Source of the DNA: Isoetes taiwanensis
Taxonomy: Eukaryota > Streptophyta > Lycopodiopsida > Isoetales > Isoetaceae
Length of the DNA stretch: 64,000 nucleotides
Direction: 5' to 3'
Assembly (NCBI GenBank): GCA_021234155.1
Contig: JAJEKV010000033.1
Location: 3,699,454-3,763,453 of the forward strand
The notes below the pieces were generated by a model. It was not told the origin of the DNA. It saw nothing but the letters and a program-made list of their open reading frames with translations, and made no database searches. Below, in pieces: positions 11,176 to 23,152 of the stretch. Within the stretch, counting starts at the first letter, position 1. The number at the start of each line of letters is the position of its first letter. Position numbers and translations under genes: made by a program.

Positions 11176-11389
11176 GGAAAAAAAAAGGCTAAAATCAATG
11201 GCCCGAAATGGTGCACTCTAGATGTACGCATTAGTACATCCATTTGAATACATCACAAATCATTAGGAAAACCTTAGTGAAAAGCATACAAAAAACACAA
11301 AGAAAACCCCTTATTATTATGCTACATATAGCGGATCAAAAGAAAAAAAGGTCAAAGCCCTCATTTTTTTGCATATATCTCATGGACCA

Positions 11390-11695
11390 TTGAATATAGA
11401 GGGAAGAACATATAGAAACATTATGTATCTTTGTAAATGATTTTAGTAGAATGGGAAAATGTTATCCTTTCTTCTAAAAGATAAAGCACTTAATGCCTTT
11501 AAGCAATATATGAGTGAAATGGAAAGACAACAGTATGAGACTTAAATGTATTAGATCCGGATAGAGGGGTGAATATCTCACAAGAAGGTTCAAACTTTTT
11601 GCTTTGAACATGGGATAAGAAAGGCAACTAACGTGTAGATATTTACCACAACAAAATGGTGTTGCGAAAAGGAAAAAAAATAGGACCTGCTCTAG
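11390..11695 (+). pseudogene. Copia 1 integrase core remnant
   Basis: Frames give NGKMLSFLLKDKALNAFKQY, then TLKCIRSG..RGEYLT and, after a frameshift, ALNMG..RQLT and YLPQQNGVAKRKKN, which is the classic DRGGEY...TPQQNGVAER block of Copia integrase (the catalytic Asp region is damaged). It continues the element interrupted at 9,849. Similarity fades after 11,695. Confidence 0.75.
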
Positions 11696-11699
11696 ATGT

Positions 11700-14285
11700 T
11701 GTGAGATCAAGCCCAGGTTTCATCACCCTTTGCCTTGCCTTTCGGCCGCTAAAGATAATCTTTATCACTCCTAGCACAACATCTTTTGCCAAAAGTGCTT
11801 TCGAGAGACTTGTGAGAACAAGGCGCTTGCCTGCACTTTGCCCTCGAAGAAGCTAAAAAGATGGACAAGGATGTGCTTTATCACTACTAGCTACTTGAGA
11901 ATTCTAGCAAGTGCGCATGGTGGCTTCCTGCCACTTGCACGGTAAGAGTGCGTCATCATCATCGTTTTATCTCATCAATTTATTGATTCATATGTGCATT
12001 TCTGCGGTCGAATCACACGGGCTCGAGGAAGCATGAAGCTTGTTATGCTAAGGTATAATAAAATTGTCTCTTTGGCTACACATGTAACAATGAGATGTGC
12101 ATTATAACTCCACATATATGATTTTCTTATAAACCCACGGATATATGGCTTTTAAGTATATTAGTTTACATTCAAATCCAATCTACATGAAAATGCTTAT
12201 ATTTATGCTTTCGATGCCCTTTTGGTCAAATCAAACTAAGACATTTAGCATAAGGCAGATGTAAGAATAATAGTAGCACAATAACCCGAGGGGTTCGAGG
12301 GGATTTGGTTGGATGCATAAATCACTATCATAAACCATACCCCCAAAACAGTTGAAGTAGGTTATTGGAATATAGAATAGAATAGATTTTTATCAAAAAA
12401 GAAAGAAAAAAACATAGATTCAATAGGAAAAATAAGTACGTTAATTTCTTTGGTTGCATTGGTTTCGCGTTCTTATTGGATATTTGAATTATTTGGTAGA
12501 GGTTAAGTCTTCCTATCTCAAATTCTAAAATCTTAGCAAACTAGGTATAGGGATGACTCCCAAGTATTTCATATTCCAAAACCTTAGGTGAGCCCGTATT
12601 CCATATTTCAAAAATTAGGTGCCCCAACATAAAATGACCATAATCGCCCCAACATACGATATGGGCCATAGGATGGATGATCCAGTCGATTGAGGGTAGC
12701 GCCAGTGCACCTCGTTTTAATATATATAGACAATAACATAATGAAAATTGACCACTTCCATGGTCCCAAATAAAGAATTATACGTTGGCCCTATTATCAA
12801 TGCAATTGAGTTGGTCAAGATGATGATGAACCATCTCCACCAACCCCCCAGTCCGCCTTCAAGTCCACCTTAATCATCATGAAGTCCACCTCTACCACCA
12901 CGAAATCAACAATGTAACAACTCAGGTGCGCCTTTATTGCTTTGATGCTTCTATTTATTTTAGCCTATATAATCTTATTTGTCTGAGTGTAGAACCAAGG
13001 CATTTGTCTAGAACTATTCTAGCTAAAATATTGATAGACCTATATATACAAATTGAAGAATTCCACCATGTGACAAGCTTATCTTTAAGAATTATTGAAA
13101 GTCCGACATCTACTTGACGAAGTTCATATTCATACAAATGATACATAAGACAAATTATAACATTAAATAAAACCTTAATGCTTGAGTAAGTTTGAAGAAG
13201 AATATTAATTGCCTAGTTAGTTAATACTTGGCCCATGGTCTTTTTTTTTTCGTCAGTCATGATAAAATCACTCAAATGAAGACTTATCAATTAAATTGAG
13301 AGATATGATACATTTTGCAAGTAAAAAGTTTTAGTCATGTGTCTAAAATGCTTGGCCAACAATTAGATTGTAGAAGTGTTTTAAATATATCTCTTTAAGT
13401 TGAGAGGCCTACACATCGTATATTTATAAAAGAGACCCTGCTTGCTATATTCATTATGTCTTGGATAGCCACATTCTATATGCACATGGATTGCAAGTTT
13501 GATCAAAACAAACTTCCGTTCTTCACAAGCAATGCAACCAATTTGCCAAGTTTTATCCTTCTTACCTTGAATAAAGGAAAATCATAAAATATCGACTCTC
13601 TATATTATAACCTCACATATGAACAATAGGAAATAACCGTTATTGGTGCAATCTAAATCATGTTTTTATATACATGATAATTGCCTTCAATTGCAAGCAA
13701 TTAGGAAATGTTCAATCGAATTCCCATAGTCTCATCTCCATCGCATCCAAAATGTCGCAACATTTTGCTTGCATTCAAACGAGCTCCCCATGCCAGCATT
13801 TACTTTTTTTATCTATTGCCACATTCCATGTGTAAATCATTTTTCTTACCTCTAAGCTCACATATCTATAATTATGTACTTGTTTTTACGGTGTCCCCCT
13901 ATAGTGCATATTGCATTAAAGTCAAAGATCATCACTTTATTTTTTCTAGATTTACTGCCATCCCTATATCCTCTTAGAACCTTTTTTAATACATCTAAAT
14001 GTTTTTGGAAGCATGTAGTCGATCGTGCAATAATAATAACAATGTAGGTCGATAGAGTAAAAACGATAGATAATGTCGCCATGAATGCCCCTTCTAGGCA
14101 GGTTTGTTTTAAGCCAATCCCGGTTAGATCACTATATACATCAAAATAAGAGTGATGTTGGGCGTACTTTGTTTTAGTCCAATGTTGCTAATAATTTGCT
14201 TATGGCATTTTTTTTTTGTTAAAGGAAAGCTAAGCTGGGCAATCACTTTCTTATACAAACGAGCAAACATGGCTCTTATTTCAAT
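11700..14285. other. AT-rich region without recognisable genes
   Basis: Open frames here are short and have no motif I can place. 12,375-12,392 has a small AATAG repeat next to TTTTTATC, possibly an old LINE tail. Nothing else is supported. Confidence 0.5.
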
Positions 14286-14287
14286 CG

Positions 14288-14790
14288 AGACCTAAAGATC
14301 CTCCAGACGTTGCATGAGTTTTTTTAGTGGTACAATATCAAAAGCCTTACAAAAATCAACAAAACATGCATAAGTGGCTTTACATTTTCCTTTACAATTT
14401 CTATAAGAGCTCGTCTACTCACCAAATGATCAATAGTCGAATATCCAAGATCGAAACCTGCTTGCGCACTTGCTCTAAGTTTATTATTTTCCAACAACTT
14501 TGAAAATTTTTGCTCCAATACCATTCTAAATACCATTGCCATGATGCTACCTGTCGTTATCTTGCAATAGTTATTTGCAGTCCGTGTATCTCCTCCTTTG
14601 TGCATAGGAACAATTCTACTAACTGGTCAATCTGAAGGAAAATCTGATGCTATAGCTGAGTTAAATAAACTACCCCGTAATCAAGTGATCCCCAACCCGT
14701 TTAAACATTTCGGAAGCCCTATATAATATATCAACAACTTTATCATTTGCTATATTTTTGAATGCTTTCGAGGCATCCTTCGTTATAATA
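14288..14790 (-). pseudogene. LINE reverse transcriptase fragment (non-LTR)
   Basis: Reading the minus strand from about 14,790 downward gives KAFKNIANDKVVDILYRASE, then SRIVPMHKGGDTRTANNY at about 14,640-14,590, KITTGSIMAMVF, and QAGFDLGYSTIDHLVSRRAL, ending near VDF..AFDIV. These are the fingers-palm blocks 0-3 of a non-LTR reverse transcriptase, before the catalytic YxDD. A few stops interrupt it. The fragment abuts the first unit of the tandem triplication at about 14,790. Confidence 0.8.
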
Positions 14791-14806
14791 GATGATATCA
14801 GCAATA

Positions 14807-16960
14807 AAAAATGTCTTTCTGGTGATGAGGTATGCATAGACAAGGTGCCACATATCATCTAAGTATATTACCTAAAGATACCATGTCAGTGAAAAACAAG
14901 TTTGAGTTTGGATCACCAGAGTTGTTAGGAAATATGATGCAAGTTCGAAAAGATGAGATCCTTTATTATTTGAAATCTTAAAAGCACCCCAAGCTGCAAA
15001 TCTGGAAAAGGGATCATTCCCATCTAACAATGCTACAAGGGAAATGATTGCAAGTGTATTCTTCTCAAGGTCCTTGATAGCTTCAAAGATGGGAAAGAAG
15101 TTGTAAGACCTTATCTTGCAAACATAAAAAAAGACTTGCCACACATATTCTGCAAACGAATTGAAGTTTGAGCATGGCTCACTAATTCTTTTGTTCATTA
15201 GATCTAGCATATAACTAGCATCGTTAGAGCTCATGAGAATATGTTATAGTAGCATATGGTGTTGTGTGATACTCTCAGTATGCAGGGACGATGAGAGCTG
15301 GCCATTCTATCCAGATTCAAAGGAAGATGTCGCCTCATCCTTAATGCTGAAACTTATGGAAAAAGTATCTGCAACTTTCTTTTGCATAGTACCATTGTCA
15401 ATGTGCATGTATATTTAACATAGTGAAACCTTCATGGACTGAAGTGACATCTCTATCAAAACAATGACTATTAGCATTTATGCAGATATTTGTTAATATA
15501 TACGAAGGAGTAGCTTCGATTAGTTTCAGATTAGCAATGTCCACAAATAATTTATTGTCGTCCAACATCAGGAGGCTTATTGTGTCTTTTGTTATGCAGC
15601 CAACATTTCTTAACAAGCAACACTATCATCCTTATGAATTCATAAACAAAGCTCCTGCAGTTCTGGCAACTTCATATCTTCTATCTTTTTCGTGATGGCA
15701 TCAACAATAGAAAATGTCTCTCTGGTGATGAGGTATACATAGACAAGGTGCCACATATCATCTAAGTATATTACCTAGAGATAACATGTCTGTGAAAAAC
15801 AGGTTTGAGTATGGACCACTAGAATTGTTAGGAAATATGACTGCAAGTTTAGAAGGATGAGATCCTTTATTATTTGAAATCTTAAAGCATCAAGCTGCAA
15901 ATCTGGAAAAGGGGTCATTCTCATATAACAATGCTACAAAGGAAATGATTGCATGTGCATTTCTTCTCAAGGTCCTTGATAGCTTCAAAGATGGGAAAGA
16001 AGTTGTGAGACCTTATCTTGCAAACATCCAAAAATAGCTGTTACACATCTTCGCATCAAATTGGAAGGTTCACCATGGCTCATAATTGCGTGCTCATTAG
16101 ATCTAGCATACATGTGGTGTTGTTAGAGCTCATGAGATGATGTTATACTAGCATATGGTGTTGTACGATACTCTCAGTTTGTGAGGACTATGAGAAAATG
16201 GCCATTCTATCGGTTCAAAGAAGATGTCACCTCATTTTTAATGATGAATCTTATCGGAAGCATAGTAACATTGTCAGTGTGCATGTATATTTAACATAGT
16301 GAAACCTTCACAAACTGAATTTACATCTCTAGCAAAACAAACATGTCAGACTGTTAGCATTTATGCAGTTATTTGCTAACATATACGAAGGAGCAGTCCT
16401 CGATTAACGGATTAGCAATGTCCACAAATGATTTTATTGTCGTCCAATGTCGAGGGCTTATTGTGTCTTTGTTATGCAGCCAACATTTCTTAACGAGCAA
16501 CACTATCATTCTTACGAATTCATAAACAAAGGTCCTGCGGTTACTCGGGAACTTGGATCTTCTATCTTTTTTCGTTGATGACATCGGTAATAGAAAATGT
16601 CTATCTGGTGATAAGGTATGCATAGACAAGGCGTCACATATCATCTTAGTATTTTACCTAAAGATACTATGTCGTTGAAAAACAAGTTTGAGTCCGACCA
16701 TCGAAATTGTCGAGAAATATGACCGCAAATTTAAGGATGAGATCCTTTATTATTTAAAATCTTAAAGCCTCAAAGGCGCAGAAATCTGAAAAGGAATTAT
16801 TCTACAAAGAAAATGATTGCAAGTGCATTTCTTCTCAAGGTCCTCGATAGCTTCAAAGATGGGAAAGGAGTTGTGAGATCTTATCTTGCAAACATCAAAA
16901 ATAACTGCTACACATATTCATATCAAAGTGGAAGGTTGAGCTCCATTTAGATTTGACGTT
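14807..16960 (-). pseudogene. Three tandem copies of an ARM/HEAT-looking gene segment
   Basis: Direct repeat units start at 14,807, 15,711 and 16,593 (lengths about 904, 882 and a partial third of about 370). Unit 1 keeps a 120-codon minus-strand frame at 14,872-15,234 containing FFPIFEAIKDLEKNT, AIISLVALLDGNDPFSRFA and ISNNKGSHLFELASY. A second segment, AAC-rich on the plus strand, encodes CITKDTISLLMLDDNK. The helical, leucine-rich style is that of ARM or HEAT repeats, but I cannot name the gene. Units 2 and 3 have lost the frames. Differences are spread evenly, so the tandem array is old. Confidence 0.5.
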
Positions 16961-17396
16961 GTAACTAGAGGATTCATCAATAAAAGCTCACCAACTAGTA
17001 TAGAAGCTTCTAGTCTTAGAATATTCTTTGTCAATACTCGACATGATAAGGTGAGCTAGCTTGCTTGTATTTTATTATTATCAAGCTTGGAGTAACTCTC
17101 CTTACAACATTTGCTGCAATTCTACCATTTCCACGTTGATTGCCACCTAGACCAAACTGAACCTCAACCCGGTGGATCTCACAATTCTTAAATCAACGTC
17201 TAGAAAATTACAAAATAGCCAAAAATTGGTGACTTCAATTCGTTCTATAAGCGCGGCTTTGAATTTTTTCCTTGAGGTGTTTTAGCCACACCCAAGTCCG
17301 ATGATCATGATCTTCTCCCGTCTCCACCTCTCAAGTTCAACCCCGAGGCTTCCATGTGTGGTTTGCAATTCTGAGTTTCTATAAATTCAGTTATAA
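16961..17396. other. Spacer without recognisable features
   Basis: No open frame, motif or repeat that I can support. Confidence 0.4.
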
Positions 17397-18490
17397 TTCT
17401 AGAATGGGCTCACATAAAAACGACAAAAACCTTCCGATAGATAGGCTTCTCATTCATCTCGGTTTATTTTCTACAATGGTAGATAGTGGATAGCCACACA
17501 CATGCGAACTACCCATGAAGAAAAATAAAGGGAATATCAATTATACAACTTGGACCCATGAAATGCAATAGTAATAGATGTTTGTGCATTGTATGCGCCT
17601 CAAAGCTTATCACCTAGGAATTAAAAACCCCACGCCTTTTTAGTTTTTAGAAAAGCCTAGTGATAATAAGCCTTCGGCAAGGGGCTTGGACAAGCGTATA
17701 ATGAGAATTCGCTCCCAAAAATCCACGAATGGAAGTCAGGTTTGCTTCTTGCCGCTTGCTAACTTTTGTACACCGCACATCAACGCAGACACTAGAACAA
17801 ATGTGACAAAACCAACCTCCCAAAGTGGAGGGCTGATCACGCCGCGCCACGCGACAACAAAACAAAAACCTCTTCAAATAAAGGGTTGGTCACGCATACC
17901 AGGCGACAAATACATTAAACAATTAAGGGGGTGGGTTTCAAAGAATAGAGAATAAAGATGCTGGCGAGAGAGAAGAGGCGCCGATGAGACGTTGATGAAG
18001 AACCTCGCCTAATATAGCGATCTCCCAATCAGAGAAGGCATGCAATGCATGCATGCGAGACATGCATGCTTGCCCCCTCTAGAATCTCGATCCGAGGGCT
18101 CGGATCGATGGAATTCTAGAATGGGGCTCGCATGAAAACGATAAAAACCTCCCGAATAGAAGAGAACTTCCTTATCAAAATGGGATCGAGGATGAAGGTC
18201 AAAGGATTATGACTAAAGAAGAGGTAAGGCCGAGAAAGGACATGCCACAGTATGAAAGAAACGCCAAATTAGTCAATTCAAGCGGGGAGAAGCCCTCCCG
18301 CATGGTTTCAAATAATAGAGAATAAGGTACTGTTGAGAGAGAGAGAGGAAGCGTCGATGAGACGTTGATAAAGAACCTCGCCTAATATAGTGATCTCCCA
18401 ATCAGCGAAGGCATGCAATGCATGCATGCGAGACATGCATGCTCACCCCCTCTAGAATCTCGATCCGAGGGCTCGAATCGATGGAATTTC
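17397..18490 (+). repeat. Direct duplication with CATGCATG-rich block
   Basis: A 50-base block with TTCTAGAATGGG and AAAACCT recurs at 17,397 and 18,112. A 180-base block recurs at 17,938-18,121 and 18,308-18,490; it contains AACCTCGCCTAATATAG and the nearly palindromic GCATGCAATGCATGCATGC. The order is P-Q-P'-Q', so this is a tandem duplication in which the first unit carries about 350 extra bases. No coding sequence is evident; the 89-codon frame at 17,686 is unsupported. Confidence 0.7.
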
Positions 18491-19713
18491 ATAATTTTTT
18501 CGAAGGCATGAATCTATTTGCAAAGGAAAACTTTATTTTCAAGTTTTAGATCTTGGCTACAATATAACTATGAAAATATCTTATGTGGCGGGTTTTATGG
18601 TGCCGACATCTCATAGACCAGTTGTATCTGTTCTAGTGTGTGGTGATCAAGAGGAGCCAGTTCTTATAACATATCCTGATTTAGAGTTGGACATGTAGTT
18701 CCTTATGGCTTCATGATCAACAACTAATTTCTTATGATTTTGGAATCTTCTATTTTTATTTTTATTTTTTGATTTTTTTGTATTTGGGTTTGTCTTTTGT
18801 CTTAGATTTGCAGTTCTTTTGCCCCATTATTGTGTATCTATCACGGTTTCTTGATGTTGAACATCAATTAAGATTTATTGAGAAAAAACTTAACCTGCGG
18901 TTCTGCTACTTGATGGAAGCTTCACAAATTAGATACAAGGGCATTTGCAAGTGAGGTAACTTTCTCAAGTCTGTCACAACAATGGATTTCAGTCTTGCCA
19001 TGAATGTTAAGAGTCACATGCCACTTCCATTCTGAATTGCAGCTCATATGCTGAACCCACATACTTTACGTTTGGCCCATGATAAGTAATTAGATAGTAG
19101 CAATTATAAATTGTAGAGTACATTCTGAACAAGTATACAAGACACATTCTTACAAGTTTACCTTAGATGTTTTCATTGATGCAGGCAAACACTCTGTCTC
19201 CAAACGCACGTTGTGGGCTTGAAATAGCTATTCCTGGAGCTCTTTTAGCATGCACAAAAGATAACCTTTTATATCTGCTCTATGTAAGAATCTTTCCAAA
19301 GCTTTTGCATATGAAGCAATGGATCATCAAACCTTAAAATTCATAGCATATTGGTTTGTTTATTGCATGGTCGTTTTGTTTTGTTTTGTTCGTAAATTAT
19401 ATCCCCTCAACTAGAAAGTTGATGTTGTTTAGTTGATGACGTATTGGTATTTTTTTTTCTCTCCCTTCAGGAATGAAAAATGCAGTTTTTGGAAGTGATT
19501 ACGAAAGACACAGTTTGAGTAATTTCTAGCAATAACTGCAGGATATATATGCCCAGCATCGAGATGGTTTTGTTGCTTTAACATGTTTTAAAAAAGTGTT
19601 ACATATGAATGAGAAAAACATAAAGCCACAGGAGTTTTAGAGTTTTTGTCATCCACACAGGAAAGGCCTTTCCCCTGGCCTTCAGAAAAAACACAATTTT
19701 AGGGAATTCCAAG
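18491..19713. other. Region without recognisable genes
   Basis: AT-rich, with one small TTTTG repeat near 19,375-19,395. It is the left flank of the 3.9-kb TIR element, and upstream FY exons would be expected here if the FY-like gene once continued, but I find none. Confidence 0.4.
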
Positions 19714-19827
19714 TAAGTCGATTTAATTAAAGTGGGACAAATCTTGAATTTTGGGACTTCGGATGAAAATGGGACTCATCTTGACATCAAAATTTCCAAA
19801 TAAATAGTTGAGAAAGTTGAGCCGAGG

Positions 19828-20128
19828 TGAGATCGAAAGGGGAGGGGAAGGGGGAAGATGGGAGTGAGAAAGGGGGAGAAAGAGGGGCAAGGGAGAAAAG
19901 GGGCAAGGGAAGGGGGGGAAGGAGAAGAGGGGGCAAGGGAGAAAAGGGGCAAGGGGAAGGGGCAAGGGAGAGAAGAAGGGCAAAGGGGAAGGGGGCAGGG
20001 GCAAGGGGCAAGGGGAAGGGGCAAGGGAAAAACATGGCAAAAGGGAGGGGGGAGGGAGGGAAGGAGAAGATGGGGAAGGTTGGGCAAAGGGGAGGGTTAG
20101 GGGCAACGAGAGTTGGAGAGGAGAGGAT
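19828..20128 (+). repeat. 300-base G/A purine tract
   Basis: Almost uninterrupted purines in irregular GGGGAAGG and GGCAAGGG units. Its many G-runs of three or more could form G-quadruplexes, and the strand asymmetry allows triplex DNA. The overlapping open frames in all phases are by-products of low complexity, not genes. Confidence 0.9.
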
Positions 20129-20266
20129 CACCCCTTCAAAAAATAAATAAAAAAAACTAAATATTATAAATTAAAGAAAAACAATTAAATCTCATATTAA
20201 AATAAAAATTAAATATTACGTAATAAAAAGTAAATAATTAATTACTAAATGAAATTCTAAATTCTC

Positions 20267-20300
20267 AACCTTCTCGACTCACTAGTCGAGAAGGCATAAA
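20267..20300 (+). repeat. Outlying CTTCTCGACT hairpin
   Basis: CCTTCTCGACT and AGTCGAGAAGG are separated by four bases, a perfect stem. It is the same motif as in the array at 22,390-22,870, near the opposite end of the same element. Confidence 0.7.
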
Positions 20301-21984
20301 ACTATGCAAGCCCATCGCCTTGCCTTTCCCAAAGCCCCCCAAAGCCTTGCAGAGAGAAAACTAAGGTAGCTATATTCCACACTTTCGCTCGAGGAAGACA
20401 ACCACCACAAATCCAAAAGGAAGTCAACCAACAACAAACAACAAAAAGCAAATTATAGCACTAGCATCTCAAGCCCCTCCAAAGTTAGCGACCCTAGAGA
20501 GCCCTCTCGGTGGGATACCGGCCGAGAGAGGCGTGGAGCATAGCTCGTAAGGGATCTCATTAAGGCAAAACTAAGCTCTTTCAAGATTGGCAAAGGCGGG
20601 CATTGCTTCAACAAGAACTAAGGGAGTAGCGAAATGTGGATTCCGCCCCTGTTCAAGAGCTTTTCCGCCCCTGTTAATGCAAAGAAAAGCAAGAAGAAAG
20701 CTTCAGATCAGAACTCAGATCCACGATTTTCTTGAACGTTTCTCTTGCCTTTAGAGCTCTGCCGCTCAGGAAAATACCGCAGCTGCCGGATCAATATTTA
20801 AGTTTGTCTTCTTCTTCATTTAAGTTCAGATCAATATTTTCGTTAGGCCTACCAGATCCCTTTGTAAAGCCGCTCATCAAAATCTCGTCTTCAAGGAGCT
20901 TGGAAGATGCAGGATCTAATCCAACACTATCTTATAGTTCATCCGAATCATCATTTACCAATTGAACAAGCCACCGATTGGTACATAAAAGCCAACTCGA
21001 CGCCATTTTCCAAATTGTGCCCTTAGCTCATCCATCTGCGAAACAGACTTCTCATTCCCCTCGCATTCAAATCCAAGGAATCACCTTTTAGCCCTAATTT
21101 GAGTCTTTAAATGCGGAACATTTGCGGAGGAATCTTGTGCAGAGTACTCTTGGCAGGGAGTGTCCGGGCGGGGCATGGCGACGCCATAGCTAGAGCTTTG
21201 GAGATGACCATGATGGGAAGACGCCATGGCCAAAATAGTGGTGTGCAACTGGTTAGAAATCCGGAGCCGGAGCGGATATCGAGGAGAGGGGCGGCGGTGC
21301 GGCTTGAGGAGTCTTTGGCTATGGCGATTGCCCTAATCACGGGATCGGGTTTTGCATAGTTCCTCCATGGCCGCCATGGTCGCAAAGCCGAAAGCCGTCC
21401 TGAAGATAAAGCATGACGATTACCTTTAAAAGCTCGCCATAGCCTTCTTGCTCCGACTCTTTCCGATTGATTCTTTTTTTCATGTATCCCGATCCTTGCT
21501 CCCAACGCGAAATGGATTTTTTTTCGCATGGTACTTTTCTGGCACGGGTGAGAACTACATCTTACCGACCATAGCCGGAGCTTGATGCTTCGATCTTGTA
21601 GCCAAGATTTTGGCGTTCTCCATAGCCATGGCGTAAGTGTACCAAATCTCTCGGCGATGACACATGTCCTAAATCTCTCTTGTTTTCAAAGGTATGTCTC
21701 AAATCCCTCCCCCTTTTTAAATTTCAAATTTTGAATTTAAGCATGGGTGGGAGAAAAAAGCGGGATATAAATTGTACGTAACAAAGGCAGGGTATAGCGA
21801 GGCCAATTATTAAAATCCTTATTATTAAAATCCTTATAGCGTGGGCTATCATTTTATTAGTGTCACCCGTATAAATATTTGAATTTTTATAAAATTAATA
21901 GCATGGTTGTGTGTTTATATATGTATGCTTGTATAATCATATTTTACCCCTTATGTTGACCTTAGAGGTGCTAGGCATATTATT
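20301..21984. other. Interior of TIR element, no confirmed gene
   Basis: GC content rises between 20,400 and 21,640 and overlapping frames of 78-140 codons occur on both strands at 20,732-20,965 and 21,107-21,529. GCCATGG words recur. None of the frames shows a family motif. The overlap of long frames on opposite strands at 21,107-21,529 suggests that composition, not selection, keeps them open. This could be captured host sequence. Confidence 0.35.
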
Positions 21985-22300
21985 CTTATACCTAAGATAA
22001 AAAGTGGACCGTACTAATGTGTGATAATACTAATGTGTGCTAGTATAAAATGCTAATGTGTTCTAATACTAATGTGTATTAATGTATAAAAATGCTAATG
22101 TGTGCTAATACTAATGTGTGCTTTCTATGGACCGTGTGCTAGTATGCTAATGTGTGTATTATGAAATTGTGGTAGTATAAAGTACTAATGTGTGCTAATT
22201 TATAAAAATGCTAATGTGTGCTAATACTAATGTGTGCTAGTATAAAAACAATTGCTAAATACCAATGTATGATAAATACTAATGTGCTGTGAGAAAAACA
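21985..22300 (+). repeat. CTAATGTGTG minisatellite
   Basis: Irregular tandem units of CTAATGTGTGCTAATA, with variants containing AGTATAAAA, occupy about 300 bases. Unit spacing alternates between about 16 and 30 bases. Confidence 0.85.
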
Positions 22301-22389
22301 ATAAACTATGGTGTGTGAGAATAATAAACTGTGGTGGAAAATTAGATGGATAGATAGATAAAATGATGCTCCTCAAAAATAATCTCTGG

Positions 22390-22870
22390 CCCTTGAAATT
22401 GCGTTTTTTACTCGAAATTGCCTAAAACCCGCGTTTTTTAAACTTTGGTACGCTTTCTCAACTTCGAAGTCGAGAAAGGCCTTCCCCCTAAAATCTGCGT
22501 TTTTTGGCTTTGGTCGCCTTTTCTCATTTCAGAAGTCAAAGGCCTTCTGACTTCTGTAATCTGCGTTTTTTGCTTGTCCCCTACGTTTTAAGCTGGTGCC
22601 TTTTTTCGACTTCCGAGGTCGAGAAAGGCCTATTCGTCCCCGTTTTTTAAGCTTTGGTGCCTTTTCGACTCGCTGGTCGAAGCCTATCGGCTAACTAAAA
22701 CTGCGTTTTTTTGCTTTGGTCGCCTTTCTCGGCTGAGTCGGTGAAAGGAACTCGACCCTAAAACCATGTTTTTGCTTTGAAACGCCTTTCTCGACTCCGA
22801 GTCGAAAGGCTCTCAACTAATGTTCTTCCCTCGGCCGCCTTTCTCGACTCGCGAGTTTCCAGAGGCTCTC
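22390..22870 (+). repeat. Array of hairpin-forming 60-85-base units
   Basis: Seven or so units, each with CTGCGTTTTTTGCTTTGG and CGCCTTTCTCGACT then a complementary GTCGAGAAAGGC arm. The two arms of each unit change together in several units, so the stem tends to be kept while the sequence drifts. The units lie near the right end of the TIR element, as subterminal repeats do in some DNA transposons. Confidence 0.8.
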
Positions 22871-22940
22871 GATTTAATATTTTCCAAAAATGGCCCGCAT
22901 TTTGCTGTAGCATCACTTGACTAACGATTTTTTGTCTTTT

Positions 22941-23152
22941 CAGTCCTTGTCTCGACCGGATTATATATACATGCTTAGGAGCAATGAAAAGACCAGGTTC
23001 ATTGAAGAAAAAGGTGTCGGAGAAGAGGGTGGTGACATCGAGTTGCACATACAAGCACGCGTGGACCATGAAGGAACTCCTCATACAAATTTTATCGCCC
23101 ATGGAATTGCTCTCAAGGACTTGGAGAGAGCTTCCACGCACCCTTTGCACTA
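22941..23152 (+). CDS. Exon-like segment, unknown product
   Basis: A pyrimidine tract ending TTTTCAG (about 22,934-22,940) precedes an open frame SLSRPDYIYMLRSNEKTRFI that continues through EEGGDIELHIQARVDHEG to HPLH and a TAG at 23,150. About 70 codons read as normal hydrophilic protein and the acceptor context is good. I do not recognise the product. It lies inside the TIR element, so it may be its own last exon or a captured host exon. Confidence 0.3.

Larger units (their letters stand above)
9849..11330 (+). mobile_element. Unit A: 1.5-kb insertion in Copia 1, inverted copy of unit B
   Basis: This segment is repeated in reverse orientation at 42,075-43,609. Its outer end is a long-TIR MITE (9,851-10,429); the inner 0.9 kb has a minus-strand open frame of 78 codons (10,581-10,817, HYWILFYGSFRMKLAKNYH) that is conserved in unit B, plus a 57-base tandem repeat. 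Copia 1 coding stops on one side and resumes on the other, so the unit was inserted there. Flanking TA dinucleotides are seen at both ends, but no longer target duplication. Confidence 0.65.
8205..11700 (+). mobile_element. Ty1/Copia retrotransposon 1, decayed and split by unit A
   Basis: A primer-binding site at 8,210 is followed by gag, two zinc-knuckle-like motifs, protease and the pre-integrase region up to about 9,840. The integrase core resumes after the inserted unit A at about 11,331 and is traceable to 11,695. No reverse transcriptase, RNase H or second LTR is visible. The order gag-protease-integrase is that of Copia. The 5' LTR is not clearly delimited. Many stops and frameshifts show that it is old. 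Confidence 0.8.

Noticed and set aside
19723-20150. Several 80-127 codon frames on both strands
   Set aside because: They are by-products of the G/A tract and have no sequence complexity.
21107-21529. 140-codon minus-strand frame
   Set aside because: An overlapping plus-strand frame is equally open and neither has a motif; likely composition.
22010-22870. A CRISPR-like array
   Set aside because: Units are adjacent and imperfect, without unique spacers of constant length; this is eukaryotic tandem repeat.
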